A stretch of 64,000 nucleotides of DNA, taken from positions 124,001-188,000 of the forward strand of contig DATBKT010000087.1 in NCBI GenBank assembly GCA_036555705.1. Direction: 5' to 3'. The position numbers and the translations under genes are program-made. How positions within the stretch are numbered: the first letter of the stretch is position 1; each line of letters starts with the position of its first letter. The DNA is from JARBAU01 sp029237525. GTDB taxonomy: Archaea > Thermoproteota > Nitrososphaeria > Nitrososphaerales > Nitrososphaeraceae. This document shows, piece after piece, positions 16,734-25,743 of this stretch. Under the pieces are notes generated by a model. That model was not told the origin of the DNA, searched no databases, and saw only the letters and a program-made list of their open reading frames with translations.

Positions 16734-18180
16734 AGATGACCACTGAATTAACGGCGAGGGAAATGCGCGGATTAGAAATCGCAAACACATTAGCACTCCA
16801 GAGACTAAACAAACTCACCTATAGAGTGCACTCACAAACCGACCCAAGCAAATGGTATATTGCAACTCAGACCTATAAGGAAGGTTGGATCTGCGAATGC
16901 CGCGATTATGCCTATAGACACTTAGAATGTAAACACATTCATGCCGTAAAGTTTAGCAAGCTACTGCGAAAGAAGATCTACCAGGACACTTTTGCGCCAC
17001 TAGTTAATAGCGAAAACATCGCGAATTACAATGCCATTGATATCGGTCAGGTCACATGCCCTAAATGTCTAAGTTCTGATTATAAAAAGTTCGGTATTAG
17101 ACATAATAAAAACAGCGGTGACATTCAGCGTTATTTGTGCAAGGAATGTAACTATCGATATACAGTAAACCCTGCTTTCGAGAACTCGAAGGCATCTGCT
17201 AAACTAATCACTGCTGCCGTTGATCTTTACTTTAAGGGAGTGTCACTGCGCAAAATTGCCGACCATCTCAAACAGTTCTATGGTTTTAAGATCAATTGCT
17301 CTTCTATCTGTAGATGGCTACGCTAGTTTGGCAAGACTGTTCAGCCATACGTGGATAGTTTAGTGCCACAGGTAGGAGGTGTCTATCAGGTGGATGAGAT
17401 GATGTTGCACGTCCGAAAGGAAGATAATAAAACGAAAATGAATTTAACAAATCCAGAAAATCATACTAACAGGAAATTCGATAATCATTATTCATGGCTT
17501 TGGAACTTAATGGATTCTTCTACTCGGTTTTGGATTTGCTCTAGGATAAGTCAGAAACGTGACACTAATGCAGGCGTAGCATTATTTAAGGAAATGAAAA
17601 AGCGCGCCCCATTACCCTCAGCATTAATTCATGACGGATTACCTACTTACGACGATGCCTTCAATAAAGAACTGTATAATCTAAAGAATCCCAGGGTTCA
17701 AAATGTTAGAAGTGTAGGCTCAGGACATCAAGGCATAAATTCTAAGGTCGAAAGGCTGAACGAAACTGTAAGAGATAGGGAGACAGTCATGCATGGTCTG
17801 GATATGGCCAAACCGACTCAGGACTTGGTGGATGCAATGCGTATTCATTATAATTTCATTAGACCTCATCAGGCACTGAAGAATCGAACTCCAGCCGAAA
17901 AAGCCGGCATTGTATTGCCATTTAATGGAAATAAAGTCGAATCACTGATGCGTCTGGCTGCGGTTAATAAGAATGAGTATGCGACCATGCTAGGAATTCG
18001 TATAAACAAAGTTAAGGTCACAGAGCATGATACATATACAGAGATTAAACCTATTCAATGGCTAAGCAAAAAAGAATGGCGCGAAATCAATGAAATCTTG
18101 GTCAAGAATGGATTCGAATGGAAATCATGCAATATTGATAGTTGCTGGATTAAGAGTAATATTGTTCCATGATTCGGCTT
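16660..18180 (+). mobile_element. Insertion sequence of the IS6-like DDE type (ends approximate)
   Basis: The element is defined by its transposase gene (16736-18172). I could not identify terminal inverted repeats or a target duplication by eye, so the limits given are only the intergenic space on either side. On the right, the orphan gene 18125-18766 overlaps the transposase 3' end, suggesting the insertion lies in or at the end of that gene. Confidence 0.6.
16736..18172 (+). pseudogene. IS6-type DDE transposase with SWIM zinc finger, interrupted by an in-frame TAG
   Basis: Two pieces in the same frame are separated by TAG at 17324-17326 (CRWLR-stop-FGKTVQPYVD). The N-terminal part has a SWIM-type zinc finger (C-E-C...C-K-H-I-H, about residues 57-75), then a zinc ribbon (CPKC...CKEC, about 104-137) and a helix-turn-helix (SLRKIADHLKQFYG). 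The second part carries the catalytic residues: VDEM, IHDGLPTY and the Glu in KVERLNETVRDRE. The downstream piece could restart at the GTG at 17351. As it stands the full transposase needs readthrough, so it is likely inactive. Confidence 0.85.
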
Positions 18181-18766
18181 TTAGCGAAATACCGTGCTTA
18201 AATTGATGATCACTACTTGTGATTGTTACAAGAAAGTTAAGCGAGTTAAGCGAAGATAAGGGTATTGAAACAGAAGGTAAGTTTACTAAACTTCTCACGT
18301 TTTTGTCGACGATAAATATATTTTCCGAGTCTTGAAAGCTGAAAAACATCATCATTTGATTTCCTTGGCCGATAGGAATATCTAGCCTGTCGATAGATCT
18401 CTGTCTTAATGCATTTAGATAGGAAAATGGTAATACCTCTTGTTCATTTACGATATCACTCGGATACCTACAATTGTCTGGAAGATTACTTTCGCCGCTC
18501 CATCGAAGGGAATAGGTTTTTCCTATGTCTTTTCCATTATCAAACTGTTTCATAACTATCATACAATCGTAAGCCATTACTGACAGTTTTATTTTCTTCA
18601 TTTTGTATGGCCAGGGGATATACGTTTTCTCTAGATATTTCCCAAGAGTCAAATCTTGATTATGAATATCTAACATCCAAACCATTCCATTAAAATGTCG
18701 TAAATTACCGCTGAAATCTGAAAGAGTTATTCGGATTTGACTACCTGTTAAATTGCCGAATTTCAA
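18125..18766 (-). CDS. Orphan protein of unknown function, 3' end within insertion-sequence DNA
   Basis: 213 aa, beta-rich in character (alternating hydrophobic strands, many aromatic residues), no signal peptide, membrane segment or known motif. The last 16 codons are antisense to the end of the transposase, with which the gene overlaps by 48 bp. The natural C-terminus may therefore have been replaced by chance codons from the insertion. It reads toward the transposase. Could be a carbohydrate-binding or sensor-type domain, but there is no firm evidence. Confidence 0.5.
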   Translation of the reverse strand: MKFGNLTGSQIRITLSDFSGNLRHFNGMVWMLDIHNQDLTLGKYLEKTYIPWPYKMKKIKLSVMAYDCMIVMKQFDNGKDIGKTYSLRWSGESNLPDNCRYPSDIVNEQEVLPFSYLNALRQRSIDRLDIPIGQGNQMMMFFSFQDSENIFIVDKNVRSLVNLPSVSIPLSSLNSLNFLVTITSSDHQFKHGISLKAESWNNITLNPATINIA

Positions 18767-19274
18767 ATATGGTTTATGGATCTTTTTTTACTTTTTCGAA
18801 AATATTTATTGTTGATTCTGTCTCTGCGGCCATTCTCTGAATCTGGAGCGACCTGACTATATTTAAGCAATCATTAAAATGACCTGGCCTAGAGAGCTAT
18901 AAACTAATGAGCTCCCGATACGCAACAAATAGCACCCGTGTGCAACAGCGGTTGAGAGAACCCGGGATTGCAGCAGGACTATACAAGTTGATTATAAAAT
19001 TACTAAGAATATCATAACCTATTAAATGTCAATGTCAATATTAACGGGATGTAGACACTTTAATTCAAAATATGTTTTGACAATCGGAATAGTTTAAGCA
19101 CACACAAATCTTTGAGCGATCTTTTCATGATACATTAGTAGTAATTGGATAATCGAAGGAGGTCAAGAAAATCCTATCGGTCAAAGGCATTGTTCTTAGT
19201 ACAGGGTTCTAAATTAGATCATCAATGGCTATCACCCACTTAATTTAATTTGAGTCCCGTAACTTATTGTACTA
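18767..19274. other. Intergenic region before purD
   Basis: About 500 bp, AT-rich, without a convincing gene. A 36-codon plus-strand frame at 18907-19017 is the only ATG frame with unusual composition (Arg/Gln-rich start, hydrophobic end); I do not consider it supported. No repeat array or RNA gene seen. The purD promoter should lie in the last 100 bp. Confidence 0.4.
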
Positions 19275-20570
19275 ATGACAATTCTAACAGAGGATAAATC
19301 AGCAAATGTTTTGGTAATAGGTTCAGGAGGCAGGGAACATGCAATAGGTTGGAAACTTCTCCAGAGCGATTTAGTATCAAATATATATTATGCTCCAGGC
19401 AACGGCGGCACTTCTACTAACATTAATCTAGATACTAATCAGGTGCCAGAACTTATCGAGTTTGCAGCAAAGCATGATTGTATAACTATTGTCGGTCCTG
19501 AAGGTCCATTAGCAAATGGGATCGTTGACGCATTTCATACTGCAGACATTCCTATTCTGGGGCCAACCAGGGAGGGTGCATTGCTAGAATCAAGTAAGAT
19601 ATATTCCAAAAATTTTATGAGAAAGAACGGCATACCCACAGCCGAATTTCGAGTTTTTTCAAATAAGGAAGTGGCAGCTGATTATATAATTAGTAAAGAT
19701 GCGGATGTAGTGATAAAAGTTGACGGATTAGCAGCAGGAAAAGGTGTATTCTTACCAACTAGCACTAATGATGCTCTTGAGACAGTTAAGAAGATTTTAG
19801 TAAAAAAAGAGTTCGGAGACGCAGGAAACAAGATTCTGGTTGAAGAGAGATTGAAAGGACGAGAATTATCCTTAATCGTACTAACTGATGGCAGTAGCTT
19901 CGAATTGCTCGCTCCAGCAAAAGACTATAAACGGATCTTAGATAATGATGTGGGTCCTAATACAGGAGGTATGGGTAGCTTCTGCCCTGTGCCATTCTTT
20001 TCTGATGAAATCTTTCATAGGACATTGAGACAGATTGTTGAGCCAACCATGAAGGGCATTAGGGATTTCCCTGAACCTTTCAAGGGATTCTTGTATTTTG
20101 GCATATTAATAGAGGAGTCCACAAACGATCCATACTTGTTGGAATATAACGTTAGAATGGGAGATCCGGAATGTCAGCCTATCATGATGAGAATGAAGTC
20201 AGATCTGTATCCGTATGTCCGAAGTGTACTCCGTGGCTCACTTGAATCCATGGAACCATTGCAATGGAGTTCTGAACATGCAGTATGCGTAGTGATGGCA
20301 GCTAAAGGGTACCCAGGAATCTTCAAAACGGGGTCAATGATTAGCGGTCTAAATTCAGATTTTGGTGATAACATTACAGTCTTCCACTCTGGAACCACAC
20401 GAAAATTTGATGGTCAAATATACACTAAGGGCGGTAGGGTTTTGAGCATTGCCGCAAGAGGGTCAAATCTTGACAAGGCAGCTATAAGAGCGTATGAAGC
20501 AGCACAGAAGATCTCCTGGGGTAACAACGAACAGTACTATCGAAAGGATATAGCGAAAACTACGAATTAG
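19275..20570 (+). CDS. purD: Phosphoribosylamine-glycine ligase
   Basis: Second step of purine synthesis, joining glycine to phosphoribosylamine with ATP. 431 aa, the normal length. N-terminal VLVIGSGGREHAIGWKL is the classical GARS signature; the ATP-grasp core includes VIKVDGLAAGKGV, VEERLKGRELSL and LLEYNVRMGDPECQ, the last matching the PROSITE-type GARS motif R-F/M-G-D-P-E-x-Q. Stands alone on the plus strand, converging with an 11-bp overlap on the 5-formyl-THF cyclo-ligase gene. Confidence 0.97.
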   Translation: MTILTEDKSANVLVIGSGGREHAIGWKLLQSDLVSNIYYAPGNGGTSTNINLDTNQVPELIEFAAKHDCITIVGPEGPLANGIVDAFHTADIPILGPTREGALLESSKIYSKNFMRKNGIPTAEFRVFSNKEVAADYIISKDADVVIKVDGLAAGKGVFLPTSTNDALETVKKILVKKEFGDAGNKILVEERLKGRELSLIVLTDGSSFELLAPAKDYKRILDNDVGPNTGGMGSFCPVPFFSDEIFHRTLRQIVEPTMKGIRDFPEPFKGFLYFGILIEESTNDPYLLEYNVRMGDPECQPIMMRMKSDLYPYVRSVLRGSLESMEPLQWSSEHAVCVVMAAKGYPGIFKTGSMISGLNSDFGDNITVFHSGTTRKFDGQIYTKGGRVLSIAARGSNLDKAAIRAYEAAQKISWGNNEQYYRKDIAKTTN

Positions 20571-21174
20571 ATTTCATTCCTTTAATTATCCTTCGATCCG
20601 TTATAATCATGTCCATGCGTTCATCCTGTGAGGTACATGGAAGCGTCGATTCTTCTATCAACTGAAAGTCAAAGGCCAGCCCGATGGTAAAAACAGGAAT
20701 CCCGACGTGCTTCAAATGCGATATGAATCTATCATAATAGCCTCTCCCATATCCAAGTCTACCTCCATTCAAATCGAATACTGTCCCTGGGACAATTAGT
20801 AATGTGATCAATTCAGAAATGTCTTCACAATTGAATGGCTCTTTAATCCCATATTTTCCAGGTCGTAACTGGTTTTGCCAAGCAATTTGAACGATCTCGT
20901 AAATTCTGATGTCTCGTCCCACAACTTTTGGAAGGCCAACACGTTTATGACTTAATGCTGCCTCAATTATGTTTTGAGTTAGTACTTCTGAATTTATTGG
21001 AAAATAACTCCCAACAATTGTTGCAGCTCCAAATTCTGAAGAATTTATGACCTTGTCTTGAATAATACTACTCGATTCATATATCTGTTGCCAAGCTAGT
21101 GAATTACGTCTAACAAGAAATTCCCGCCTTACCTTTGCTTTGACGTCCAGCGCCATCTTTGTTATACCAAACAT
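20560..21174 (-). CDS. 5-formyltetrahydrofolate cyclo-ligase
   Basis: Converts 5-formyl-THF to 5,10-methenyl-THF with ATP, returning the storage form to the active one-carbon pool. 204 aa. The C-terminal GGRLGYGRGYYDRFI block is the family signature and the VRREFLVRRNSL N-terminus is typical. ATG at 21174 begins directly after the folD stop codon; an internal ATG at 21156 (MALDVK) is an alternative start. Forms a minus-strand group with folD and purN, all serving folate one-carbon transfer for purines. Confidence 0.93.
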   Translation of the reverse strand: MFGITKMALDVKAKVRREFLVRRNSLAWQQIYESSSIIQDKVINSSEFGAATIVGSYFPINSEVLTQNIIEAALSHKRVGLPKVVGRDIRIYEIVQIAWQNQLRPGKYGIKEPFNCEDISELITLLIVPGTVFDLNGGRLGYGRGYYDRFISHLKHVGIPVFTIGLAFDFQLIEESTLPCTSQDERMDMIITDRRIIKGMKSNS

Positions 21175-22029
21175 TCAATTCTTCGATAAAGATGTTGCAA
21201 TCAAAGTGTTGTTTAGTAACATAGATACTGTCATGGGACCAACACCCCCTGGAACAGGAGTGATCCAAGAAGCATATTTCGCCACAGAAGAATAGTCTAC
21301 ATCACCAGCTAATTTTCCACCTAGTCTAGTAATGCCTACATCAATGATGATGGATCCAGTCTTAATCATGCTTCCGGTCAACGTGAATTTGTCTCGGTTT
21401 CCAATTGCAGTTACGATTAAATCTGCATCTTTGATCTCTTTCAGAAGATTATATGATTTTGAATGACAGATGGTGACCGTCGCATCTTTCTCTAATAAGA
21501 GGAATGCAAGAGGTTTGCCTACTAGCTGGCTTCTATTTATTATCACAACATGTAGCCCACTTACGTTTATGCCGTAATGATCTAATAGTTCAACTATTCC
21601 AACGGGGGTACATGGTTTCAAAGATCCCTTTCCACCGATAAGCAAACCCATATTGGTTGGGGTAAGCCCATCTACGTCTTTAATAGGGTTAATAGTATTT
21701 GTAATGATAAACGGGTCCAAGTGATTAGGTAGGGGAAGCTGCACAAGTATTCCATGTACGCGGATGTCCTCATTTAATGATTTTATTATCGCTATTAGTT
21801 CGGATTGTGAACATGATGAGGGTAGTCTGACGTCCTTTGTCTTTAATCCCAACTCAACGGCCGCTCGTTGTTTATTTTTGATATAAGTGGCTGAAGCGAC
21901 GTTGTCTCCAACTAAAATAGTTGCAAGACAAGGTTCCAAATTCTGAGACCTTAAGGCGGCAATCTTTTTTGTCATTTTAGATTTGATATACTTCGCCACA
22001 TGAATACCGTCAATTATCTGTGCAGTCAA
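21175..22029 (-). CDS. folD: Methylenetetrahydrofolate dehydrogenase/cyclohydrolase
   Basis: Bifunctional enzyme interconverting 5,10-methylene-THF, methenyl-THF and 10-formyl-THF. 284 aa. Catalytic Lys lies in the YIKNKQRAA segment (S/T-Y-x-x-x-K pattern), GILVQLPLP and the signature PGGVGPMTVSMLL are both present, with the NAD(P)-binding VVIINRSQLVGKPLA. It touches the cyclo-ligase gene and follows purN by about 100 bp, so 10-formyl-THF made here would feed PurN. Confidence 0.97.
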   Translation of the reverse strand: MTAQIIDGIHVAKYIKSKMTKKIAALRSQNLEPCLATILVGDNVASATYIKNKQRAAVELGLKTKDVRLPSSCSQSELIAIIKSLNEDIRVHGILVQLPLPNHLDPFIITNTINPIKDVDGLTPTNMGLLIGGKGSLKPCTPVGIVELLDHYGINVSGLHVVIINRSQLVGKPLAFLLLEKDATVTICHSKSYNLLKEIKDADLIVTAIGNRDKFTLTGSMIKTGSIIIDVGITRLGGKLAGDVDYSSVAKYASWITPVPGGVGPMTVSMLLNNTLIATSLSKN

Positions 22030-22127
22030 CTTCCTGAGGATATTCTAATACCATTTATTTTGCTTTTGATTAGATTCACGAATCACTACTCGATATGATT
22101 AGTCGAGCCAAAAGCGTTGATTTGTAA

Positions 22128-22751
22128 TTAGACTGGTCTATGCATTTTAGTCTTAAGATTGGCATTTAAATATGAATTTATAGTTTTTGGATAGATTATG
22201 TGCTCCCATTTCAATATCCTTTCAGAGAGTGTTTCTGGGGTATCGTTGATGTATACACGTACGGCCTTTTGCATAAGAATTCGTCCCGTATCAATACCTG
22301 CATCCACGAGGTGTACTGTGCATCCGGAAACCTTCACTCCATATTCGATTGCTTGCTTCTGTGCATTCAAACCAGGAAATGACGGTAGTAACGAGGGATG
22401 AACATTTACGATTCTCATATTATACTTATCTACGAATTGTTTGCTCAAAATTCTCATGTAACCCGCAAGGCAAATGAGTGATGATGATCCCTTAAGACCG
22501 AGATCATCGAGTAAATTAGCGATTTGGCTATCGTAGGCCCACTCCCGTAATTCAGGGTTTTGAAACACGACGGTTGGTATTCCGAATTGTTTTGCATATT
22601 CAAGGCCACCAGCATTGGCTTTGCTAGAAATGACGATCTCGGGAACAACATTCCGAATAATTCCAGTTTGTATTGCCTTTAGAATGGCCATCATATTGGA
22701 CCCTCTTCCTGAAATCATGATGACGAGGTGTGTAGGACTTTCTCTTTCCAA
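22128..22751 (-). CDS. purN: Phosphoribosylglycinamide formyltransferase
   Basis: Transfers the formyl group of 10-formyl-THF to GAR in purine synthesis. 207 aa. Visible motifs are ISGRGSNMMAIL (phosphate loop), MRIVNVHPSLLPSFPG with the catalytic Asn and His, and GCTVHLVDAGIDTGRIL with the catalytic Asp. Upstream of folD on the same strand. The folate-dependent route (rather than formate-dependent PurT) is therefore used at this step. Confidence 0.96.
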   Translation of the reverse strand: MERESPTHLVIMISGRGSNMMAILKAIQTGIIRNVVPEIVISSKANAGGLEYAKQFGIPTVVFQNPELREWAYDSQIANLLDDLGLKGSSSLICLAGYMRILSKQFVDKYNMRIVNVHPSLLPSFPGLNAQKQAIEYGVKVSGCTVHLVDAGIDTGRILMQKAVRVYINDTPETLSERILKWEHIIYPKTINSYLNANLKTKMHRPV

Positions 22752-22903
22752 TTGCTGATCAATTGAACGTTCAATAAAGTAAAGTATGTTATGCTATGAT
22801 AATGCTATCTAGTGATCATGCTTATTTCCATTCATCAATATCATCCAACAACAGAATCCTTAATGTTAAAATAATGAGTCGGCCTTAAGTTGTTGATTCG
22901 CTA

Positions 22904-23944
22904 TTGCAATGGACCATAGATTTGTTTGACACTAATATTGTTGCACGGAATAGCCATAAGACTATTTTATTAGACCCGCACAGAAAACAACAATCTGATT
23001 TTGTGTTTGTTTCGCATGCTCACACTGACCATCTTTACAGTAAAAAAGGGGGATATCTTACATCAGTCACTTTAGCGTCAAAGGAGACTTCTCGAATCGC
23101 CAGAGAACGTGGATATTCTTTGGGAGATATTATCCAGGAACACTCTGGGTTTGAATTACTTCATAGTGGTCACATTCTCGGATCGAAGGGGCTAGTAATC
23201 GACGAGGAAATCTTTTATACTGGTGATCTCTCGACTAGAAGCCGAAGCTTTATGCAACCCGCAGTATTACCACAAATAGAAACATTAATTATCGAATCGA
23301 CATTTGGGCGACCAGAATATATGTTCCCTGCCATATCAGAAATAGTGCATTCAGCTAATAAAATAATATCAGATTGTTATAATAGGGGCATTCCAGTCGT
23401 TCTCATGGGATATCAATTAGGAAAGGCTCAGCTACTGACAGAGCTTTTTCGCCATTGGGAGCCTATGTATGTCTATGATTCTATAGATAGAATTAATTGT
23501 GTATATAGGGATCTTGGGATAGACTTAAAGCAGGCTTCAACTTTTCAAGGAGCTGAAAAAGCTGGCAAAATCAAAAAAGGAATTCCCTGGATTCTCATCT
23601 CCCCATTGACTCATGGTAGGAGTAAATTCGTTCGCGAATTAAAGATAAGATATAACGCCATAACGATAGGCTTCAGTGGTTGGGCCGTTAATTCAAGGTA
23701 CAAGTACATGATGGGACTCGACTACGCCCTACCAATGAGTGATCATTGTGATTTCACCGAACTTTTGGCTGTGGTCAATAAATGCAAACCGAAAAAGATC
23801 TATACATTTCACGGGTTCGCCAGAGAATTTGCTACCATACTTAAGAATATGGGTTTTGAGGCCTATGCTCTTGTGAAGAGCACAAACGTGAAAGCAGCAC
23901 ATTCCAATCCGATGGGTAATTCTAGACTTGATCCTTATCTATAG
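22904..23944 (+). CDS. Metallo-beta-lactamase-fold nuclease (mRNA 3'-end-processing/exonuclease-like)
   Basis: 346 aa, TTG start. The metal motif HAHTDHL lies near residue 38-44, followed by HSGHILGSKG, TGDLSTRS, and the later SDHCDF and TFHGF motifs of RNase J/CPSF-related enzymes. This subfamily, unlike the long archaeal CPSF homologues, lacks KH domains and is often annotated as putative exonuclease; some bacterial relatives lie with DNA ligase genes. Whether DNA or RNA is cut is not determined. Divergent from purN. Confidence 0.85.
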   Translation: MQWTIDLFDTNIVARNSHKTILLDPHRKQQSDFVFVSHAHTDHLYSKKGGYLTSVTLASKETSRIARERGYSLGDIIQEHSGFELLHSGHILGSKGLVIDEEIFYTGDLSTRSRSFMQPAVLPQIETLIIESTFGRPEYMFPAISEIVHSANKIISDCYNRGIPVVLMGYQLGKAQLLTELFRHWEPMYVYDSIDRINCVYRDLGIDLKQASTFQGAEKAGKIKKGIPWILISPLTHGRSKFVRELKIRYNAITIGFSGWAVNSRYKYMMGLDYALPMSDHCDFTELLAVVNKCKPKKIYTFHGFAREFATILKNMGFEAYALVKSTNVKAAHSNPMGNSRLDPYL

Positions 23945-23952
23945 CATCTAAC

Positions 23953-25032
23953 CTACTTGTACTGGTCTCGGAAATAGGGAATAACTTTGTTACCAAAGAG
24001 TTCAATGTTTTTGAAATATCCAAAGCCCCAGAATCGTATAATGAAGTGATTTGTTCCAGCTTTAATGAATCTATCCAACATTTGAATAACATCATCGGGC
24101 TTACCTACTCCAATAGCAGTCCTAGCCACTGAGTCTGGAATTTGCATGGCAGCTTTTTTCATTTGTTCCATCAATTCAGGTTTATTCATTGCGTACTCAG
24201 TAAAATATCGTCTAAAATCAAATTCTGAATCTTGATGTATATTATGAACCTTCAGAAGTTCTGGTTTGTATAAACTAACTTTTACTGCATTTTTCATCTT
24301 ATTCCATGCTTCCTCCCCGTCATCAGTAAAGTATATGTCGACATCATTGGCAAATTGAAAATCAGTCATATCTCTATCTAGCTTTTCTGCCTTTTCAGCA
24401 ATAAACCTGGCATGATGTTTAAACAATTCTGGAGTATAGCCTATAGGAATCCAACCATCCCCATAAGTTGAACATAACTCAAGTGTTCTTGGGGCACCTG
24501 CAGCAATATAAACAGGAGGCCTTGGTTTTCGGATTGATTTCGCTTGAAGGCATGCATTTATGAGCTTGTAATATTCGCCAGAATAGTTGACATGATTGTC
24601 TGGATCCGAATTAAATAAACGTTCGATTACTTCTAATTGCTCCTTAAACTTGGAGACTGGCTTGTTGAATTCTATCCCAAAGTCTACTACATTCTGAGCT
24701 TCCCCTGCACCAATTCCCAAAATAGATCGACCTTTAGTTATTCGGTCAAGTGTTATAGCGGATAGGGCAATGGTTGAAGGGTGTCTACGTATTGCATCAG
24801 TAACACAAGTTCCCAACTCCACGTTTGATGTAGACGCCCCAATAGCCGCCAGCATTAGCCAGGCATCGTTAACAACTGCATTTTTCCACTGCGGAACATT
24901 GGAATGATCCATGACCCATACTGAATCGTAGTCCAGCCTATCGGCTATTTGGCAGGCAGTTAAAATTTGAGTTTCGTCCAATCCTAACCGAGCAACATTA
25001 AGCCCTTGGGTAAATCCAAATTTGATTGTCAT
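23953..25032 (-). CDS. LLM-class F420-dependent oxidoreductase (Mer-like)
   Basis: 359-aa bacterial-luciferase-like TIM barrel. Features include FGFTQGLN, SVWVMDHS near residue 38-45, LGTCVTDAIRRHPSTIALSA, and GRSILGIGAGEAQN, the glycine-rich loop typical of Mer and related F420 enzymes. Methylene-tetrahydromethanopterin reductase itself is one candidate, but folate genes are found here instead, so the substrate is open. It probably uses F420 made with the cofE product at 907-1671. Confidence 0.85.
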   Translation of the reverse strand: MTIKFGFTQGLNVARLGLDETQILTACQIADRLDYDSVWVMDHSNVPQWKNAVVNDAWLMLAAIGASTSNVELGTCVTDAIRRHPSTIALSAITLDRITKGRSILGIGAGEAQNVVDFGIEFNKPVSKFKEQLEVIERLFNSDPDNHVNYSGEYYKLINACLQAKSIRKPRPPVYIAAGAPRTLELCSTYGDGWIPIGYTPELFKHHARFIAEKAEKLDRDMTDFQFANDVDIYFTDDGEEAWNKMKNAVKVSLYKPELLKVHNIHQDSEFDFRRYFTEYAMNKPELMEQMKKAAMQIPDSVARTAIGVGKPDDVIQMLDRFIKAGTNHFIIRFWGFGYFKNIELFGNKVIPYFRDQYK

Positions 25033-25208
25033 ACTATACTAAGTAACTCCTTTCACATTATTCTTCAAATTCAAGCCCGCCATCTTTTCCACAATCCATT
25101 AGTTAGTAGATTCTCAGAAAACAATTATTTAAATATGAGCTATTGATTTTTAATGCAAACCTTCAACTAACTTTACGCAAGTCTATCCATTCAAGTAATG
25201 AATAAGGT

Positions 25209-25216
25209 TTATATAA
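25209..25216 (+). promoter_or_regulatory. Probable TATA box of the 25238 regulator gene
   Basis: TTATATAA, 22-29 bp before the ATG at 25238, which fits a leaderless or near-leaderless transcript. Spacing-based inference. Confidence 0.4.
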
Positions 25217-25237
25217 TAAGTCGAAGTTTTTTTAAAT

Positions 25238-25651
25238 ATGCTCTTGCCTGCAGAAATAGAGGCCAAATCTCTTATTCCAGCGATAAGGGCAATTCTTGCC
25301 GTTAAATTGATTAGAGAATACAAAATGAAGGAAGAATTAGCTGCAAGAGCTTTAGGTATCACCCAGGCAGCAGTCAGTAATTACATAAGGGGTACAAGAG
25401 GAGATACCGATTTAATCACAAAGCTCAGTTCGTTTCAAGAAGTTATGCGAATGATAGACGAGATAGCGCGAGATCTGGCTGGAAACAATGCATATACACC
25501 TTATACCATGTCAAAGTTTTTGCAACTGTGCAATTATATGAGATTCACTATGATTATCTGTGACGTACATCATGATATAGAATCAGATATCGATGAGCAA
25601 ATGTGCGAACAATGCAAAGTTAGCATGATTGGTAACGGTCGAATGAGTTAA
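25238..25651 (+). CDS. Helix-turn-helix transcriptional regulator, COG2522 type
   Basis: 137 aa. An N-terminal HTH is visible at about residues 32-58 (ELAARALGITQAAVSNYIRG). The C-terminal part contains Cys109, His112-113, Cys128 and Cys131 (C-D-V-H-H...C-E-Q-C), a cluster that could bind zinc or an iron-sulfur centre as in other members of this archaeal regulator group. Target genes unknown; it stands alone between divergent and convergent neighbours. Confidence 0.82.
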   Translation: MLLPAEIEAKSLIPAIRAILAVKLIREYKMKEELAARALGITQAAVSNYIRGTRGDTDLITKLSSFQEVMRMIDEIARDLAGNNAYTPYTMSKFLQLCNYMRFTMIICDVHHDIESDIDEQMCEQCKVSMIGNGRMS

Positions 25652-25743
25652 TTTGGTCGATTAACGTGCAATTTTATATTTAGGGAATCAGCATCTATGG
25701 TTTGTAATTTATGGCGATTCACCTTTACAATCAATACCAATCA

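Noticed and set aside
18907..19017. 36-codon ATG frame before purD
   Set aside because: Too short, no family, no promoter-like element at the right distance.
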